Counted from the stretch's first letter, positions 25,211 to 34,694 are shown. The stretch: DNA of 64,000 bases from Chitinophagales bacterium (GCA_020628375.1 JAHDFD010000002.1:62001-126000), one strand, 5' to 3'. Program-made: numbers and translations. The notes: generated by a model from the sequence alone, not told the origin.

Positions 25211-26917
25211 ATGTCTAATATTCTTTGTAAGAAAACCTACCCCTTAGAAATAGTTATCGATTTAAACAACAAAGATGATTTAGAAAAAATCATTGAAGCC
25301 TGGAATGAAGAACTTCATTTAATCTCTGAATCAGATGATTATTGGAACGTCCCTTACATCGAATATGGCTACATCGATCAGGGAGAGTTTTTACCTTATA
25401 CATTTGAGTTTAATGGACAGCAAAACTCACAAGCAAATTTGAGTGAAATTGCATTTTTCAATGCTGTTACCGATCATGAAGCACTAATACCTTTGGTAAA
25501 AAGCTACATAGAAAAAATATTACTGTTCAATACTAACGATGAAACTTTGCCTTCAGGTAAAACATTTATGGGCTTATACCCTGCTTTCATTCTTGCAACA
25601 AAAAATAAAGAATATGTGAGCCTTTTTAATGAAATTGCCTTTCTTATTTACCATAACGAAGATCCTTATCATAGTGAAACTCAACAGTTACAAACCACAT
25701 TACTCATGATGCACCAAATGGGATATGATGATAAGATAAATATAAATTCGATCAAACTAAAGTATGCTACCGATAGTAAAGAGCAACAAAAACTTATAGC
25801 TAAGAAAATAGCAGAATGGCAAGAAGATAAAGACGGAGAATTAGATTTGGAGAATATGGGTTTAAAAGAAATCCCTGCTCAGGTATTGGAGCTAAAAGAG
25901 CTTAAAACGCTCAACTTAATGCACAATCAAATAAGTCAAATTCCTGATCAAATCACACAGCTATCTAATCTTGAAAATCTATGGTTGAAAGGAAATAAGC
26001 TTATTAGTTTAACAGAAGTAATTGGCAAACTAAGTAAATTGACCTCTTTAAATTTGGAAGAAAATCAGTTATCAACTTTACCTTCCTCTATTGGGCAGTT
26101 GAAAAAACTAATTTCTTTACGATTATATAAAAACAAACTAAAATCATTTCCACCTGAAATAGGTGATTGTGAAGCTATGCTTGATCTTAGATACGATGAC
26201 AATGAGCTAGAAGAACTACCGGAAGAAATAACCAAATTAAAATTACTTAGAAGCATTACAGCCGATAATAACAAGCTGAAAAAACTTCCTGAAGATTTAG
26301 GAAAAATGGTAGAAGTAGATGCTATTAATATTAGCAATAACCAAATCGAAGAGCTACCGGAATCTATTGGAGAATTGCCAAGTCTATATCGCTTTTATGC
26401 AGATAATAACAAAATAAAAAAGTTACCTGAAAGCTTCTCAAAGCTAACAAAACTTACCCGATTTTCTGTATATAAAAACGAATTGGAAGAACTACCCGAC
26501 TATTTCTGTAATTTCGTAAACTTAGAAGATGTTGTTATTGCTGAGAATAAGATCAGCAAGCTGCCTGAACAAATTGGCAATTTGAAACAGCTTTGGAATT
26601 TTAACCTGAGAAATAATGAATTAACTGATTTACCAGATTCTTTCTTTGATTTAAAAAAGCTTGATTCTCTTGATATTGCTTTCAATAAAGTAAAGAAATT
26701 ATCGGAACAGATAAGTAAGTTATCCAATATAAGAACTATTTTATTAGAAAATAATGATTTAAAATCTGTTCCAAAAAGTATTACTAAAATCAGTGGTCTT
26801 ATGTTTATAAATTTAACCAACAACCCTAATATCAGCTATCCACCAAAAGAGTTAGCAGATAATCTTTATGGTACGAATGAAATATTAGACTATTTAAGAA
26901 ATAATGATCCTGAATAA
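25211..26917 (+). CDS. Leucine-rich repeat protein with unknown N-terminal domain
   Basis: A 568-residue protein without a signal peptide. Residues 1-200 are an alpha/beta domain I do not recognise. From about 213 there are some 14 leucine-rich repeats of 23 residues with bacterial/plant-type consensus LxxLxLxxNxLxxLPxxIxxL, for example LKTLNLMHNQISQIPDQI, LTSLNLEENQLSTLPSSI and LISLRLYKNKLKSFPPEI, up to about 550. Such intracellular LRRs serve protein binding; in toxin-immunity loci LRR proteins occur beside SUKH genes. The stop overlaps the ATG of the next gene (TAATG), so the two are translationally coupled and probably interact. Confidence 0.88.
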   Translation: MSNILCKKTYPLEIVIDLNNKDDLEKIIEAWNEELHLISESDDYWNVPYIEYGYIDQGEFLPYTFEFNGQQNSQANLSEIAFFNAVTDHEALIPLVKSYIEKILLFNTNDETLPSGKTFMGLYPAFILATKNKEYVSLFNEIAFLIYHNEDPYHSETQQLQTTLLMMHQMGYDDKININSIKLKYATDSKEQQKLIAKKIAEWQEDKDGELDLENMGLKEIPAQVLELKELKTLNLMHNQISQIPDQITQLSNLENLWLKGNKLISLTEVIGKLSKLTSLNLEENQLSTLPSSIGQLKKLISLRLYKNKLKSFPPEIGDCEAMLDLRYDDNELEELPEEITKLKLLRSITADNNKLKKLPEDLGKMVEVDAINISNNQIEELPESIGELPSLYRFYADNNKIKKLPESFSKLTKLTRFSVYKNELEELPDYFCNFVNLEDVVIAENKISKLPEQIGNLKQLWNFNLRNNELTDLPDSFFDLKKLDSLDIAFNKVKKLSEQISKLSNIRTILLENNDLKSVPKSITKISGLMFINLTNNPNISYPPKELADNLYGTNEILDYLRNNDPE

Positions 26918-27468
26918 TGATTATGGAAGAAAAAATCAAAGAACTACTAGCTTTTTCCCCTGAACTTCCTCCAGCGAAACTGATAAATCAATTTCAATTT
27001 CAACATAACGGGAAACAAGGCTGGACAGAAGCCAATGATGTAAATCAACCAAAGCGTTTGGATTTGATTAAAGCGCTTTATCCCTTTTTTCAGAAAGAAG
27101 ATAAAGCCTTAATTCGTTTCTTATTAGAGCAAGAAATTACTTATACCCAAGAGTTAGGTGATTATACAGAAGGATTGAATATCAGCTCATTCATGTTGTA
27201 TAAAATTATGGATAATAGTGATGTTCCACTTTTATACGAAGCAAAATTCAATACTTGTTTCGATGCACGTTTTACATTAGATATCGAATTAGTAATGGGT
27301 TTAGGACTAAAGCAGACCAAAGCATTCTTAAATAAAAACAAAGACCAATATGAAGAAATAATCGACGTTATAAAAGAATATGAAAAACGTGAATTCAAAA
27401 CGCGAGAAATCTATTTACCATTCTACGAAGAAAGAAGGATTCCATATTTATTGGAAGATGAAGAATGA
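26917..27468 (+). CDS. Hypothetical protein coupled to the LRR gene
   Basis: A 183-residue cytoplasmic protein, mainly helical, with start ATG overlapping the LRR stop by one base (a second ATG two codons later is equally possible). Recognisable stretches are LPPAKLINQFQFQHNGKQGW near 17-36 and a long charged helix DVIKEYEKREFKTREIYLPF near 150-170. I know no family for it. The tight coupling to the LRR gene and the island context suggest a partner or a small immunity-type protein, which is inference only. The next gene, a lipoprotein, starts inside its last codons. Confidence 0.6.
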   Translation: MIMEEKIKELLAFSPELPPAKLINQFQFQHNGKQGWTEANDVNQPKRLDLIKALYPFFQKEDKALIRFLLEQEITYTQELGDYTEGLNISSFMLYKIMDNSDVPLLYEAKFNTCFDARFTLDIELVMGLGLKQTKAFLNKNKDQYEEIIDVIKEYEKREFKTREIYLPFYEERRIPYLLEDEE

Positions 27469-28174
27469 CTTTCTGATATATCCGAAATTATTTTTATTTC
27501 TGTTAATAGTTTGTACTTGCTGCCAATGTAAAAATGAAAGTCATGAAAAAGTTAATCCGGTCATTGCTTTAAAAGATAAGATTATTCCTCCTAGCTTCGA
27601 TAAAGAACAACATCTGAAAGATTACGAAAATTTGAAAGAAAGGATTTCTATTCAAAGAAAAACGCTCAAAGCAACCCAAGCATCTGATGCCTTTAGCAGT
27701 CTTTTAGTAGATTCTATATTCAAATATTGGTATAAAACTCCCTGGGATTTTAACGGTCATACAACCGAACCAAGAAATGGAGAAATTGCTTGCGGTTATT
27801 TTGTTACTACAACACTTCGGGATGTTGGAATCAAGTTGCAGCGAATTAAACTAGCTCAACAAGCTTCTTCAGTAATGATACAAAAATTATGCGCTAAAAA
27901 TTCGATAAAAAGATTGGGTAGTTTTAATAAATTAGAACAGTATTTTGAAGCTTTTCCAGATAATTATGTTTTCATTTTAGGACTCGACTTTCATGTGGGA
28001 TTTGTCGTTAAAAGAAACGATAAACTATATTTTATTCATTCGAGCTATGAAGGTGAACAAATTGTAAAATCTGAAATTCTTAGTAATTCAGCACCAGTGA
28101 TTCATTCTAAATCCTATATGATCGGTTGTCTGAACCAGCATCAACAATTATTAAAGCAATGGATTCAAAACTAA
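27458..28174 (+). CDS. Lipoprotein with NlpC/P60-like cysteine hydrolase domain
   Basis: I place the start at ATG 27458, not further upstream, because this gives a normal signal (MKNDFLIYPKLFLFLLIVC) and only an 11-base overlap with the previous gene. The product has 238 residues. Several Cys at 19-24 make the lipidation residue ambiguous. The region NGEIACGYFVTTTLRDVG carries a probable catalytic Cys112, followed by a helix as in NlpC/P60 and related papain-like hydrolases; DFHVGFVV carries a candidate His179 and YFIHSSYEG a candidate third residue. The family cleaves peptidoglycan peptides or amides. The motif match is by eye, moderate at best. It overlaps the next lipoprotein gene by 16 bases. 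Confidence 0.6.
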   Translation: MKNDFLIYPKLFLFLLIVCTCCQCKNESHEKVNPVIALKDKIIPPSFDKEQHLKDYENLKERISIQRKTLKATQASDAFSSLLVDSIFKYWYKTPWDFNGHTTEPRNGEIACGYFVTTTLRDVGIKLQRIKLAQQASSVMIQKLCAKNSIKRLGSFNKLEQYFEAFPDNYVFILGLDFHVGFVVKRNDKLYFIHSSYEGEQIVKSEILSNSAPVIHSKSYMIGCLNQHQQLLKQWIQN

Positions 28175-29016
28175 AACTTATATTTTTCTGTACAGCCTTT
28201 TTAACTTGTTTACTTTTTGCTTGTAATAATGAATCTCAAAACAAAACAAAAGAGAATATAACACAGAAAGCCAATATTCAGGAAACTGTAGAAATAGAAT
28301 ACAGTAAGACCTTAGAAGATCAATTTTTCAAATTAGATGCTATACAATTAGGATGTGATGAAAATGTTAGACAACACCTTCAGAAATTGAATAAATTATT
28401 TAGTGAATACCAACTACACTTAGAGTTTTACAATAACACACCTTTTATTCTCCGCATCAATAATGCTCCATATTTTGTAGCGGAAGCCGAACAACTACCA
28501 CAAGAGGAGTACAATAAAATCGTTAACTGCATTGAAAAATATAAAAAGGTCGAAAGCTTAGAGCAATTATTCATAGGCTATGAACCTCTACTAACTAAAT
28601 TGTACCTTATTAATGAACAAGAAATAGTAGCATTCAGAGATGGATTCTTATTATTTTTTAAAAAAATGGAGGCTACAATTCCTAAAAAACCAAAATGCAC
28701 CACAAATTATAGTGATGGTGGCTATACCGCTGAAGAAGTTTGCCATTACTTTAAAAACGGGCGTTCATTAACCAAAATGTATAAACATATTGTGTCCAAT
28801 TCAGGCGATTCAGAAGCAATGCCTGAAATATTTCCTAATTATGACCAAAAATTCAAAGGACAGAAATCTATAGAAATAGATTTTAAAGAATATTATACTG
28901 AAGCTAATTTCTTTGGATTGAAAATTGAATTATTCTTTGAAGGTGGTGTAAGCACTTTTATCCTTGAAGAAAACAATGTCTATTTCATAATTACCTTTAT
29001 TCACAGTGCAGATTAA
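28159..29016 (+). CDS. Hypothetical lipoprotein
   Basis: The start is ATG 28159, which yields a 285-residue lipoprotein with lipobox LLFAC (Cys22); longer forms starting at TTG 28126 place junk ahead of the signal. After an N-rich spacer the domain has the features FFKLDAIQLGCDENVRQHL, NTPFILRINNAPYFVAEAE and FFKNGRSLTKMYKHI, ending in a beta-rich segment (LKIELFFEGGVSTFILEENN). Not recognised. It overlaps the hydrolase-like lipoprotein gene by 16 bases, so both are likely made together in the envelope; it could be an inhibitor, cofactor or substrate-binding partner, but that is guesswork. Confidence 0.62.
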   Translation: MDSKLKLIFFCTAFLTCLLFACNNESQNKTKENITQKANIQETVEIEYSKTLEDQFFKLDAIQLGCDENVRQHLQKLNKLFSEYQLHLEFYNNTPFILRINNAPYFVAEAEQLPQEEYNKIVNCIEKYKKVESLEQLFIGYEPLLTKLYLINEQEIVAFRDGFLLFFKKMEATIPKKPKCTTNYSDGGYTAEEVCHYFKNGRSLTKMYKHIVSNSGDSEAMPEIFPNYDQKFKGQKSIEIDFKEYYTEANFFGLKIELFFEGGVSTFILEENNVYFIITFIHSAD

Positions 29017-29314
29017 CGAAAAAAGTTGAATATGGTAAAATCTGCAACTCTAATAAAAGGTTTATCTCGAACTCTATTTTAACACTTTTCAGCTATTTTC
29101 AAACGAATTTGACCTAATATCACAACAATATACTTTTAAGCACTTAAAAATAGAATATCACCATTTCTTTGCATTATCGATTAGACTACTTTCCAGAATT
29201 GTGTAAAAGTTATTATGATTCATTTATTATAAATTTTTTTATATTAATTATGATTTGTAACTTTAACTTGAAATTTTTAACTAAACTCTTTAATTAACAA
29301 AATAATTTTTAACC

Positions 29315-29692
29315 ATGGAACTATTTAATGCTTATTTTCTTGACACTGTCAAAAACAAGTATGCTCAATTTGATGGTAGAGCACGTAGATCAGAATATTG
29401 GTACTTTGCTTTATTCAACTTCTTAATCAGCATAGTTGCAGGTATCATCGATGCCGTTTTAACAAGTGTATTAGGTTTTGGATTTATTGGTGCAATCGTA
29501 AGTTTAGCTTTACTTGTACCTGGAATTGCTGTTGCTGTTCGTCGTTTACATGATGTTGGAAAAAGTGGCTGGTTTTTATTAATTGCCCTGGTTCCATTAT
29601 TAGGATTGATCTACTTAATTTACTTAATGGTTCAGGACAGTCAGCCTGGCGATAATGAATTTGGTGCAAACCCTAAAGGAGTAATTGTATAA
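29315..29692 (+). CDS. DUF805 family membrane protein
   Basis: A 125-residue membrane protein of standard DUF805 size. The family signature FDGRARRSEYWYFALFNFLI is at about 19-38, and AVRRLHDVGKSGWFLLIALVP at about 73-93. Three to four membrane helices are predicted, followed by a hydrophilic tail QPGDNEFGANPKG typical of the family. The biochemical role is not established; some relatives are inhibitor-like accessories of membrane systems. The 298-base gap before it (29017-29314) is A/T-rich and shows no gene or clear promoter. A strong terminator follows. Confidence 0.93.
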   Translation: MELFNAYFLDTVKNKYAQFDGRARRSEYWYFALFNFLISIVAGIIDAVLTSVLGFGFIGAIVSLALLVPGIAVAVRRLHDVGKSGWFLLIALVPLLGLIYLIYLMVQDSQPGDNEFGANPKGVIV

Positions 29693-29702
29693 GAAAATTA
29701 TG

Positions 29703-29734
29703 AAAGCGTACCGATAATATCGGTGCGCTTTTCT
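29703..29734 (+). terminator. Intrinsic terminator after the DUF805 gene
   Basis: AAAGCGTACCGAT at 29703-29715 pairs with ATCGGTGCGCTTT at 29719-29731 (one G-T pair) around AAT, followed by TCT. It lies ten bases after the stop codon and splits the island into transcription units. Confidence 0.85.
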
Positions 29735-29863
29735 ACTCTTATTCCTTCACATCTTGTTTTTGACAAACAACTTCTCGCCACTTTATTTCAAAATATCTTT
29801 TTATAAATTTTAAGATTTAGCGATCTTATGGCATTGCTATATCTTTAATCGAATCCTTGCATT

Positions 29864-30418
29864 ATGAAAACACTCCAGTTCATTGGCAATAAGATAATTT
29901 TGCCTCCTTACTTCGTTATGCTCATCTGTTTAATGCTTCAGTCATTTATGCTTGCCCCCGAAGCCATTCGACAAGGCGACATTCAGAAATTCAATTACAA
30001 AGAACATACTTTTATTATCAGAGAATCAGGTGGGAAAAGTCAATTAAGTTTGAAAAAGGGAGTTGCTGAAAAAGAAATTAAAAAACCTAAAGTAACCTAC
30101 AGGAATGAAAATGGGCTAAAGCTTACTGAATACTTCCGCAATCCAACAACAATGTTTATTCTACAAGGAAGCGATGAAGACCTTATTTGGATGTTTGGAG
30201 AAGGACCGAATGGCAGTGATCCATCATTTTCTGGCTTTTATGACTTTAGTGGAAATGTAATTTCTTATTCTTTTTCAGTACGTTTATCATCTCAAAAAGC
30301 ACAACTTTTAAATAGAGATGGTGATTTACAATCTACTTTGGAAGGATATTGTATTGATAATTTTGATGAACAGATCAATAATCCTGAGACATTTCAGAAA
30401 CAGATAGGATTGTGGTAG
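29864..30418 (+). CDS. Hypothetical protein, 184 residues, N-terminal signal-like segment
   Basis: The N-terminus has a hydrophobic segment (IILPPYFVMLICLMLQSFML) suggesting export or membrane anchoring, without a lipobox. The rest is beta-rich: KFNYKEHTFIIRESGGKSQ, YRNENGLKLTEYF, MFILQGSDEDLIWMFGEG and GFYDFSGNVISYSFSV, ending NPETFQKQIGLW. No family is recognised. It stands alone between a terminator and the minus-strand small gene at 30486. Codon use matches the island. Confidence 0.55.
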   Translation: MKTLQFIGNKIILPPYFVMLICLMLQSFMLAPEAIRQGDIQKFNYKEHTFIIRESGGKSQLSLKKGVAEKEIKKPKVTYRNENGLKLTEYFRNPTTMFILQGSDEDLIWMFGEGPNGSDPSFSGFYDFSGNVISYSFSVRLSSQKAQLLNRDGDLQSTLEGYCIDNFDEQINNPETFQKQIGLW

Positions 30419-30485
30419 TAATACATACCAAAAACTTGCGTGATCTATCACTCATCAACAAGCAATCATTAATATTCAATAATAT

Positions 30486-30731
30486 TCAACCTTTCTGACA
30501 AGCCCACATTATTACATCTCTAAAGTCTATTTTGGCTCTTTCAGTGTAGTGCTTAACATCTTCCAACTTTCCCTCAGCTAAAGTGATAATGGCAAATCGA
30601 GTATTGCGTAAATTATATTCACTTTTAGCCATCACATGGTCTAAGTTTATTGATTCAAGCTCTTTAATGACTATATCTATTTCTTCTTCTTTGAATTCAG
30701 TTTTGATCACTGCTAATAAATCCTCATCCAT
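30486..30731 (-). CDS. Small conserved-type hypothetical protein (81 residues)
   Basis: The protein is short, acidic and helical. Its second half has the pattern RFAIITLAEGKLEDVKHYTERAKIDFRDVI split over residues 46-76, which resembles a widespread small uncharacterised family with a motif like RVxLAILKLAxGDLxxL followed by AxxDYRDVI. That recollection is not backed by a search. It is the only minus-strand gene in 22-46 kb and is divergent from the membrane protein at 30843, with a palindrome in the shared upstream region. No function is proposed. Confidence 0.6.
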   Translation of the reverse strand: MDEDLLAVIKTEFKEEEIDIVIKELESINLDHVMAKSEYNLRNTRFAIITLAEGKLEDVKHYTERAKIDFRDVIMWACQKG

Positions 30732-30761
30732 AATATACTTTAAACGGAATTTAAACGAATA

Positions 30762-30783
30762 TAATTCGTAAACTAACGAATTT
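30762..30783. promoter_or_regulatory. Palindromic candidate operator in a divergent promoter region
   Basis: TAATTCGT ... ACGAATTTA: AATTCGT at 30763-30769 is the reverse complement of ACGAATT at 30776-30782, with a six-base spacer. It lies between the divergent genes at 30486-30731 and 30843-31889. The location suits a regulator site, but chance is not excluded in such A/T-rich DNA. Confidence 0.3.
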
Positions 30784-30842
30784 ATATTGGATCATTTTCT
30801 ATCGAATTACTTTGATTAATTTTATTTTGAATTATAGATAAT

Positions 30843-31889
30843 ATGGTTAAAGTAAACAAATATGAACTGACCAATGATAAAATTATCATTCATCCAAATC
30901 GTCAGATAAAAGTACTTGTTTACACACTCTTTTGGGTATTCCAAATATTGTGTATTTCAACTTTCGCATGGATAGAGTACGAAATGGGAGAAAAAGTAGA
31001 AGTAGATGCAGCCATGCTCTACATGATCGGTTTCCTCATCTTAATGTTATTACCATTTATTCCTTTGATTTACAGAAAGATCATTTTTGACTTTAAAGAA
31101 CGTAAGGTTTCTATTAATACTGCATTTTTTAAAATGAAAGAATACGCTTTTAATGAGATCGAAGCGATCAAACCAGTATCAGGAGATTCTATTTATTACG
31201 CCATATTTCTTAAATCTGATAAATTGGGAAAAGGCATTAGATTTTCACCACATTATACAGCAACTAAACAACATGACAAAGAACTAAATGAGTTTGAAAT
31301 AGATATAATTGAAAAAGTTGATACTGAGCTTACTAAAAAAGAAACCACTACAATTGCTGATATTCCATTAGGAAAAAACTTTCATTTTTTCAGACAACGA
31401 GGAGCTGAATTTACGAACCAACAGTATCATTTCTTTTTACGATTCTTCGGAATAGCAACATTAATTGGTGTTTTCTTCTTTCAATATGCTATGTGGGGCG
31501 ACAATTCCGGTGAAGGGATTATCGCAAGAATAATGATATGTATTTTTCCTTTTCCATTTCTTCTTTCTGGAAATGATAAAGTTGTTTTCGATACACATAA
31601 AGCTACATTAACACTTTCATCTTGGTTTGGTATATTAAAGAGTCAGTACAACTTAAATAATTTTTCTGGATTTCAGACAATTCGAAACAGTGTTTACTTC
31701 GTCTATACAGGAACTGAACTATCAATGTATTTCAATGAAAACAATAATGATGTAAAAGTCAATTTGGTCGATTTTAGAAATACAAAAAAACTATCAGAAT
31801 ATCATGAAGAAGTAGTTGAAATTATGAAGAAAACCTTTCCTGATAACTTCAATGAAAATACTAACCACTCTAACAGCCTAACTATATAA
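30843..31889 (+). CDS. Membrane protein with PH-like segments, unknown function
   Basis: A 348-residue protein with two helix pairs: about 24-46 and 58-78 (VYTLFWVFQILCISTFAW, MLYMIGFLILMLLPFIPLIY) and about 200-218 and 227-243. Each pair is followed by a beta-rich piece with a PH-like look (IIFDFKERKVSINTAFFKMKE and VVFDTHKATLTLSSWFGILK), so it appears to be an internally duplicated unit of two membrane helices plus a small beta domain. The role is unknown. It lies 25 bases before the 925-residue ankyrin gene and is probably co-transcribed with it. The start ATG follows a leader of about 110 bases. Confidence 0.65.
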   Translation: MVKVNKYELTNDKIIIHPNRQIKVLVYTLFWVFQILCISTFAWIEYEMGEKVEVDAAMLYMIGFLILMLLPFIPLIYRKIIFDFKERKVSINTAFFKMKEYAFNEIEAIKPVSGDSIYYAIFLKSDKLGKGIRFSPHYTATKQHDKELNEFEIDIIEKVDTELTKKETTTIADIPLGKNFHFFRQRGAEFTNQQYHFFLRFFGIATLIGVFFFQYAMWGDNSGEGIIARIMICIFPFPFLLSGNDKVVFDTHKATLTLSSWFGILKSQYNLNNFSGFQTIRNSVYFVYTGTELSMYFNENNNDVKVNLVDFRNTKKLSEYHEEVVEIMKKTFPDNFNENTNHSNSLTI

Positions 31890-31914
31890 AACAAACTCAT
31901 TAACTAATAAAGTC

Positions 31915-34692
31915 ATGGAAAACTTAAAAAGCTATTTAATAAAAGAAAATAAGGGTAAAACTCATTTTTTCGATCTTGAAATTGAACACAGAACAATTAT
32001 AGAAGATGGTTTAACTTGTCAGGGGCCAACTGTTTTAGTTACAGTAGAAGGCATTGAACAAGAAGGAACACCCAAAAAGACAGAAACAGAAATAGATTAT
32101 GATGAGTCAGAAGAAAGATATAATAGTATACTCAATCAAAAATTAGGAGAAGGTTTTTTAAGTAAAAAAGTAGATTTGAACACCGATGAAGATTGGGATA
32201 TTATCATGAATCAAATTTATGAAAGCAGTAAAATTGAACTTGAAAAATTAGCAAAAGAAGGTGAAAAATACGAACGAATTTGCTTCGGGGTGCATCCATA
32301 CTATTTGCCAATGGCAATTTTAGATGAAAAAGGAATTGTAATTGCAGAAATCAAATCAAATAATCTAACGATCGAATATGGTTCTTCTCCTCGAAGCATC
32401 GACTACCCTACTTTCGATAAGCTTTTTTATAAGTACATACCCAAAGCGCTTAATAAACTGAATGATGAAAAATGCTTCGATGGTATTATCAAAGAAAATA
32501 CCCTACCAGTTAGTTTTCAAACTACCGATTGCGACCCTGAGTTAATCGTTGTAGCAGGCGATACGAGCAAAGAAGCCAATATTTTTGAGAAAGAAAAATT
32601 AGATTTTGATCTTTCTATGCTTGGAAAAGGGCAAGCTAAAGAGGCTTGGTGGTTTGTGAAAAATGAATTCAATTTAGAAGAGATCTTTTTTGAAGAAAGA
32701 CTTGATCTTAATACGATCTGGGATATTTCTGATAAAGCTACTTTTGAAAAAACAGAAATAAAAGGTAAAATTCGGTCTGCAAACACCCTCAGCGATTGGC
32801 ATCAATGCGATCTGGATGAAGCAATTAGTTATAAATTCAAGACATTATTAGAAGCTATTGGCGTTAAAAATATAGATTTTTATCCAATGAATGTTACGCA
32901 GGTAGCCTTCAACCAAACCAGCAACGATTACTATTATTTGGCAGTGGTTCATGGATCAAACAATTATATCATTCAAACTTCTGATGAATTTGACCACGCA
33001 AATTTTATAGATTACGACTGTTTTTTAGATGAAAGTGAACTGAAAGCCCGCAAACCCTTATTGGATAAATTAGACCTTAAAGTTTTTAGAAGTGAAATAC
33101 AAAAAAATGCAGGTTGGATAGTCGATAACGAGGTCAAATTAGCGATTGAAACAAACGGTATTACTGGTCTTGAAATTTATGAAATACCCTTCTGGGATAT
33201 TGATGAAATCGCAACCTTAGAAGCTATGCACAACGAAGGCGACTTTGCTGCAACGTGGCGTTTGGGAGTGCTTTATTTAGAAGGGAAGTTGGTAGAACAA
33301 GATATTGACAAAGCGGTGGATTTGTTTCTTACAGTCCAAGGTTCAGAAGATTGGGATGCAAAAAGTGAATTAGAAGATTATTTGGATGGTTACCAAAATG
33401 AAAAATATGCTTGGTATTATGTGTACAATGCAAAATTGAATGAGCAAAACGGAAATGATGAAGTAGCGGTTAAAATGTGGTCAAAAGCTGAAGAAAAAGG
33501 CTATAAACCTGCTAAAGAGAAGCTGAAAAAAATACTTCAAAAAGAAGGGAATCAAGCATTAAAAGCTTTTGATTATATGCGCGAAGCATTAGTAGCTAAA
33601 GGAAAAGAAGATTACGAAAAAGCACTCGAATTAGTAGAAAAAGGTCTTGAAGTTGATCTGGATTTTTTGCTACTTCAAAATGAAAAACAACAACTATTAG
33701 GCTTATTGGGAGCTAATAAAGAACAAGCTGAACCGATAGAAAGCTTAGACAAAAAATTCACGAAAGCCAATATTGAAACTAAGTTTAAACAAGCCACTGT
33801 TTTATCAAAGAAAAAATGGAAGGAAATTTATCCGAATTTCAAGTTCAAAAAAGACATTCCAACTAACATCGACGACCAATGTATTTGTGTTTACTCAGTT
33901 AACGACTTAGATAATAGAGGAGAATATGCTACCATTTACGACAACCAAGGAGATTTAGCAGCACAGCTTTTTACCATGAACAGGAAAAACCAAGCTGATT
34001 ATTTTAATGACAACACTTATTTAGTTGGGCATGGCAATTTAAAGCACACCGTAATAGCTTCAAACTTCGGATTGGACTTTATAGCTTTCAATGGAAAGTA
34101 TGTGGTAGATATAACAAAAACAGCATCACAATATGGATTAATTCTATTTAATGGAAGTCAAAAGCCAATAGTCTTTGAAGGAATACTCAATTATCAGGAG
34201 ATAGTCAAAAAATTCGTTGAAGGATATTATGATTCCCTGGATAAAATTCTGGAGGATCAAGAAAAGTATTTAATAGAACCTGCTCCAAAATCTAAAGATC
34301 AATTAACAAAGAAAGCCTTCAAACAGTATGATCTATCTGATGATAAATTCTGGAAAAAAGCAACTCCTGAAATATTACAAGAAGTGGTCGAAAGTGGTAA
34401 AAAGCTTGAAGAATATTTCGGTCATGCTATTTCATTCAAAGCTTCAGAAGAAACAGTACAAGCCATGCTCGATTTAGGCATCGATCCAGATTATAATATA
34501 AATCCGACAATGAATCAAACTCCTTTGATGGTTGCTACTGTTCATGAAAATATTGGAGCAATGAAAGCACTGATAAAAGCAGGAGCAAAACTCGATGTGG
34601 TTGATAATTATGGAAACGATCTGCTGAGATATACTGTTTCTCATGGAAATAAAGAAGTAATCAAAATACTGAATGATGCAGGTGTACAATAA
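31915..34692 (+). CDS. Multidomain protein: divergent WGR, Imm11-like, Sel1/TPR and ankyrin repeats
   Basis: A 925-residue cytoplasmic protein. Residues 1-85 look like a WGR domain that has lost the W-G-R residues: HFFDLEI, then EGIEQEGTPKKTETEIDY and SILNQKLGEGFLSKK align with the WGR paralogues downstream. Residues about 298-400 (AISYKFKTLLEAIGVKNIDF, then YYYLAVVHGSNNYIIQTSD) resemble the DUF1629/Imm11 immunity domain. Residues about 442-560 hold Sel1/TPR-like repeats (ATWRLGVLYLEGKLVEQDID). A beta-rich domain follows at about 620-780, and two to three ankyrin repeats close the protein (855-925, TPLMVATVHENIGAMKALI). The ankyrin and Sel1 calls are sound; the WGR and Imm11 calls are inferred. 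It fits an immunity-type island. Confidence 0.7.
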   Translation: MENLKSYLIKENKGKTHFFDLEIEHRTIIEDGLTCQGPTVLVTVEGIEQEGTPKKTETEIDYDESEERYNSILNQKLGEGFLSKKVDLNTDEDWDIIMNQIYESSKIELEKLAKEGEKYERICFGVHPYYLPMAILDEKGIVIAEIKSNNLTIEYGSSPRSIDYPTFDKLFYKYIPKALNKLNDEKCFDGIIKENTLPVSFQTTDCDPELIVVAGDTSKEANIFEKEKLDFDLSMLGKGQAKEAWWFVKNEFNLEEIFFEERLDLNTIWDISDKATFEKTEIKGKIRSANTLSDWHQCDLDEAISYKFKTLLEAIGVKNIDFYPMNVTQVAFNQTSNDYYYLAVVHGSNNYIIQTSDEFDHANFIDYDCFLDESELKARKPLLDKLDLKVFRSEIQKNAGWIVDNEVKLAIETNGITGLEIYEIPFWDIDEIATLEAMHNEGDFAATWRLGVLYLEGKLVEQDIDKAVDLFLTVQGSEDWDAKSELEDYLDGYQNEKYAWYYVYNAKLNEQNGNDEVAVKMWSKAEEKGYKPAKEKLKKILQKEGNQALKAFDYMREALVAKGKEDYEKALELVEKGLEVDLDFLLLQNEKQQLLGLLGANKEQAEPIESLDKKFTKANIETKFKQATVLSKKKWKEIYPNFKFKKDIPTNIDDQCICVYSVNDLDNRGEYATIYDNQGDLAAQLFTMNRKNQADYFNDNTYLVGHGNLKHTVIASNFGLDFIAFNGKYVVDITKTASQYGLILFNGSQKPIVFEGILNYQEIVKKFVEGYYDSLDKILEDQEKYLIEPAPKSKDQLTKKAFKQYDLSDDKFWKKATPEILQEVVESGKKLEEYFGHAISFKASEETVQAMLDLGIDPDYNINPTMNQTPLMVATVHENIGAMKALIKAGAKLDVVDNYGNDLLRYTVSHGNKEVIKILNDAGVQ

Positions 34693-34694
34693 GT

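Noticed and set aside
27380-27457. Longer start for the NlpC/P60-like lipoprotein
   Set aside because: It would place 26 charged residues ahead of the signal peptide and overlap the previous gene by 89 bases.
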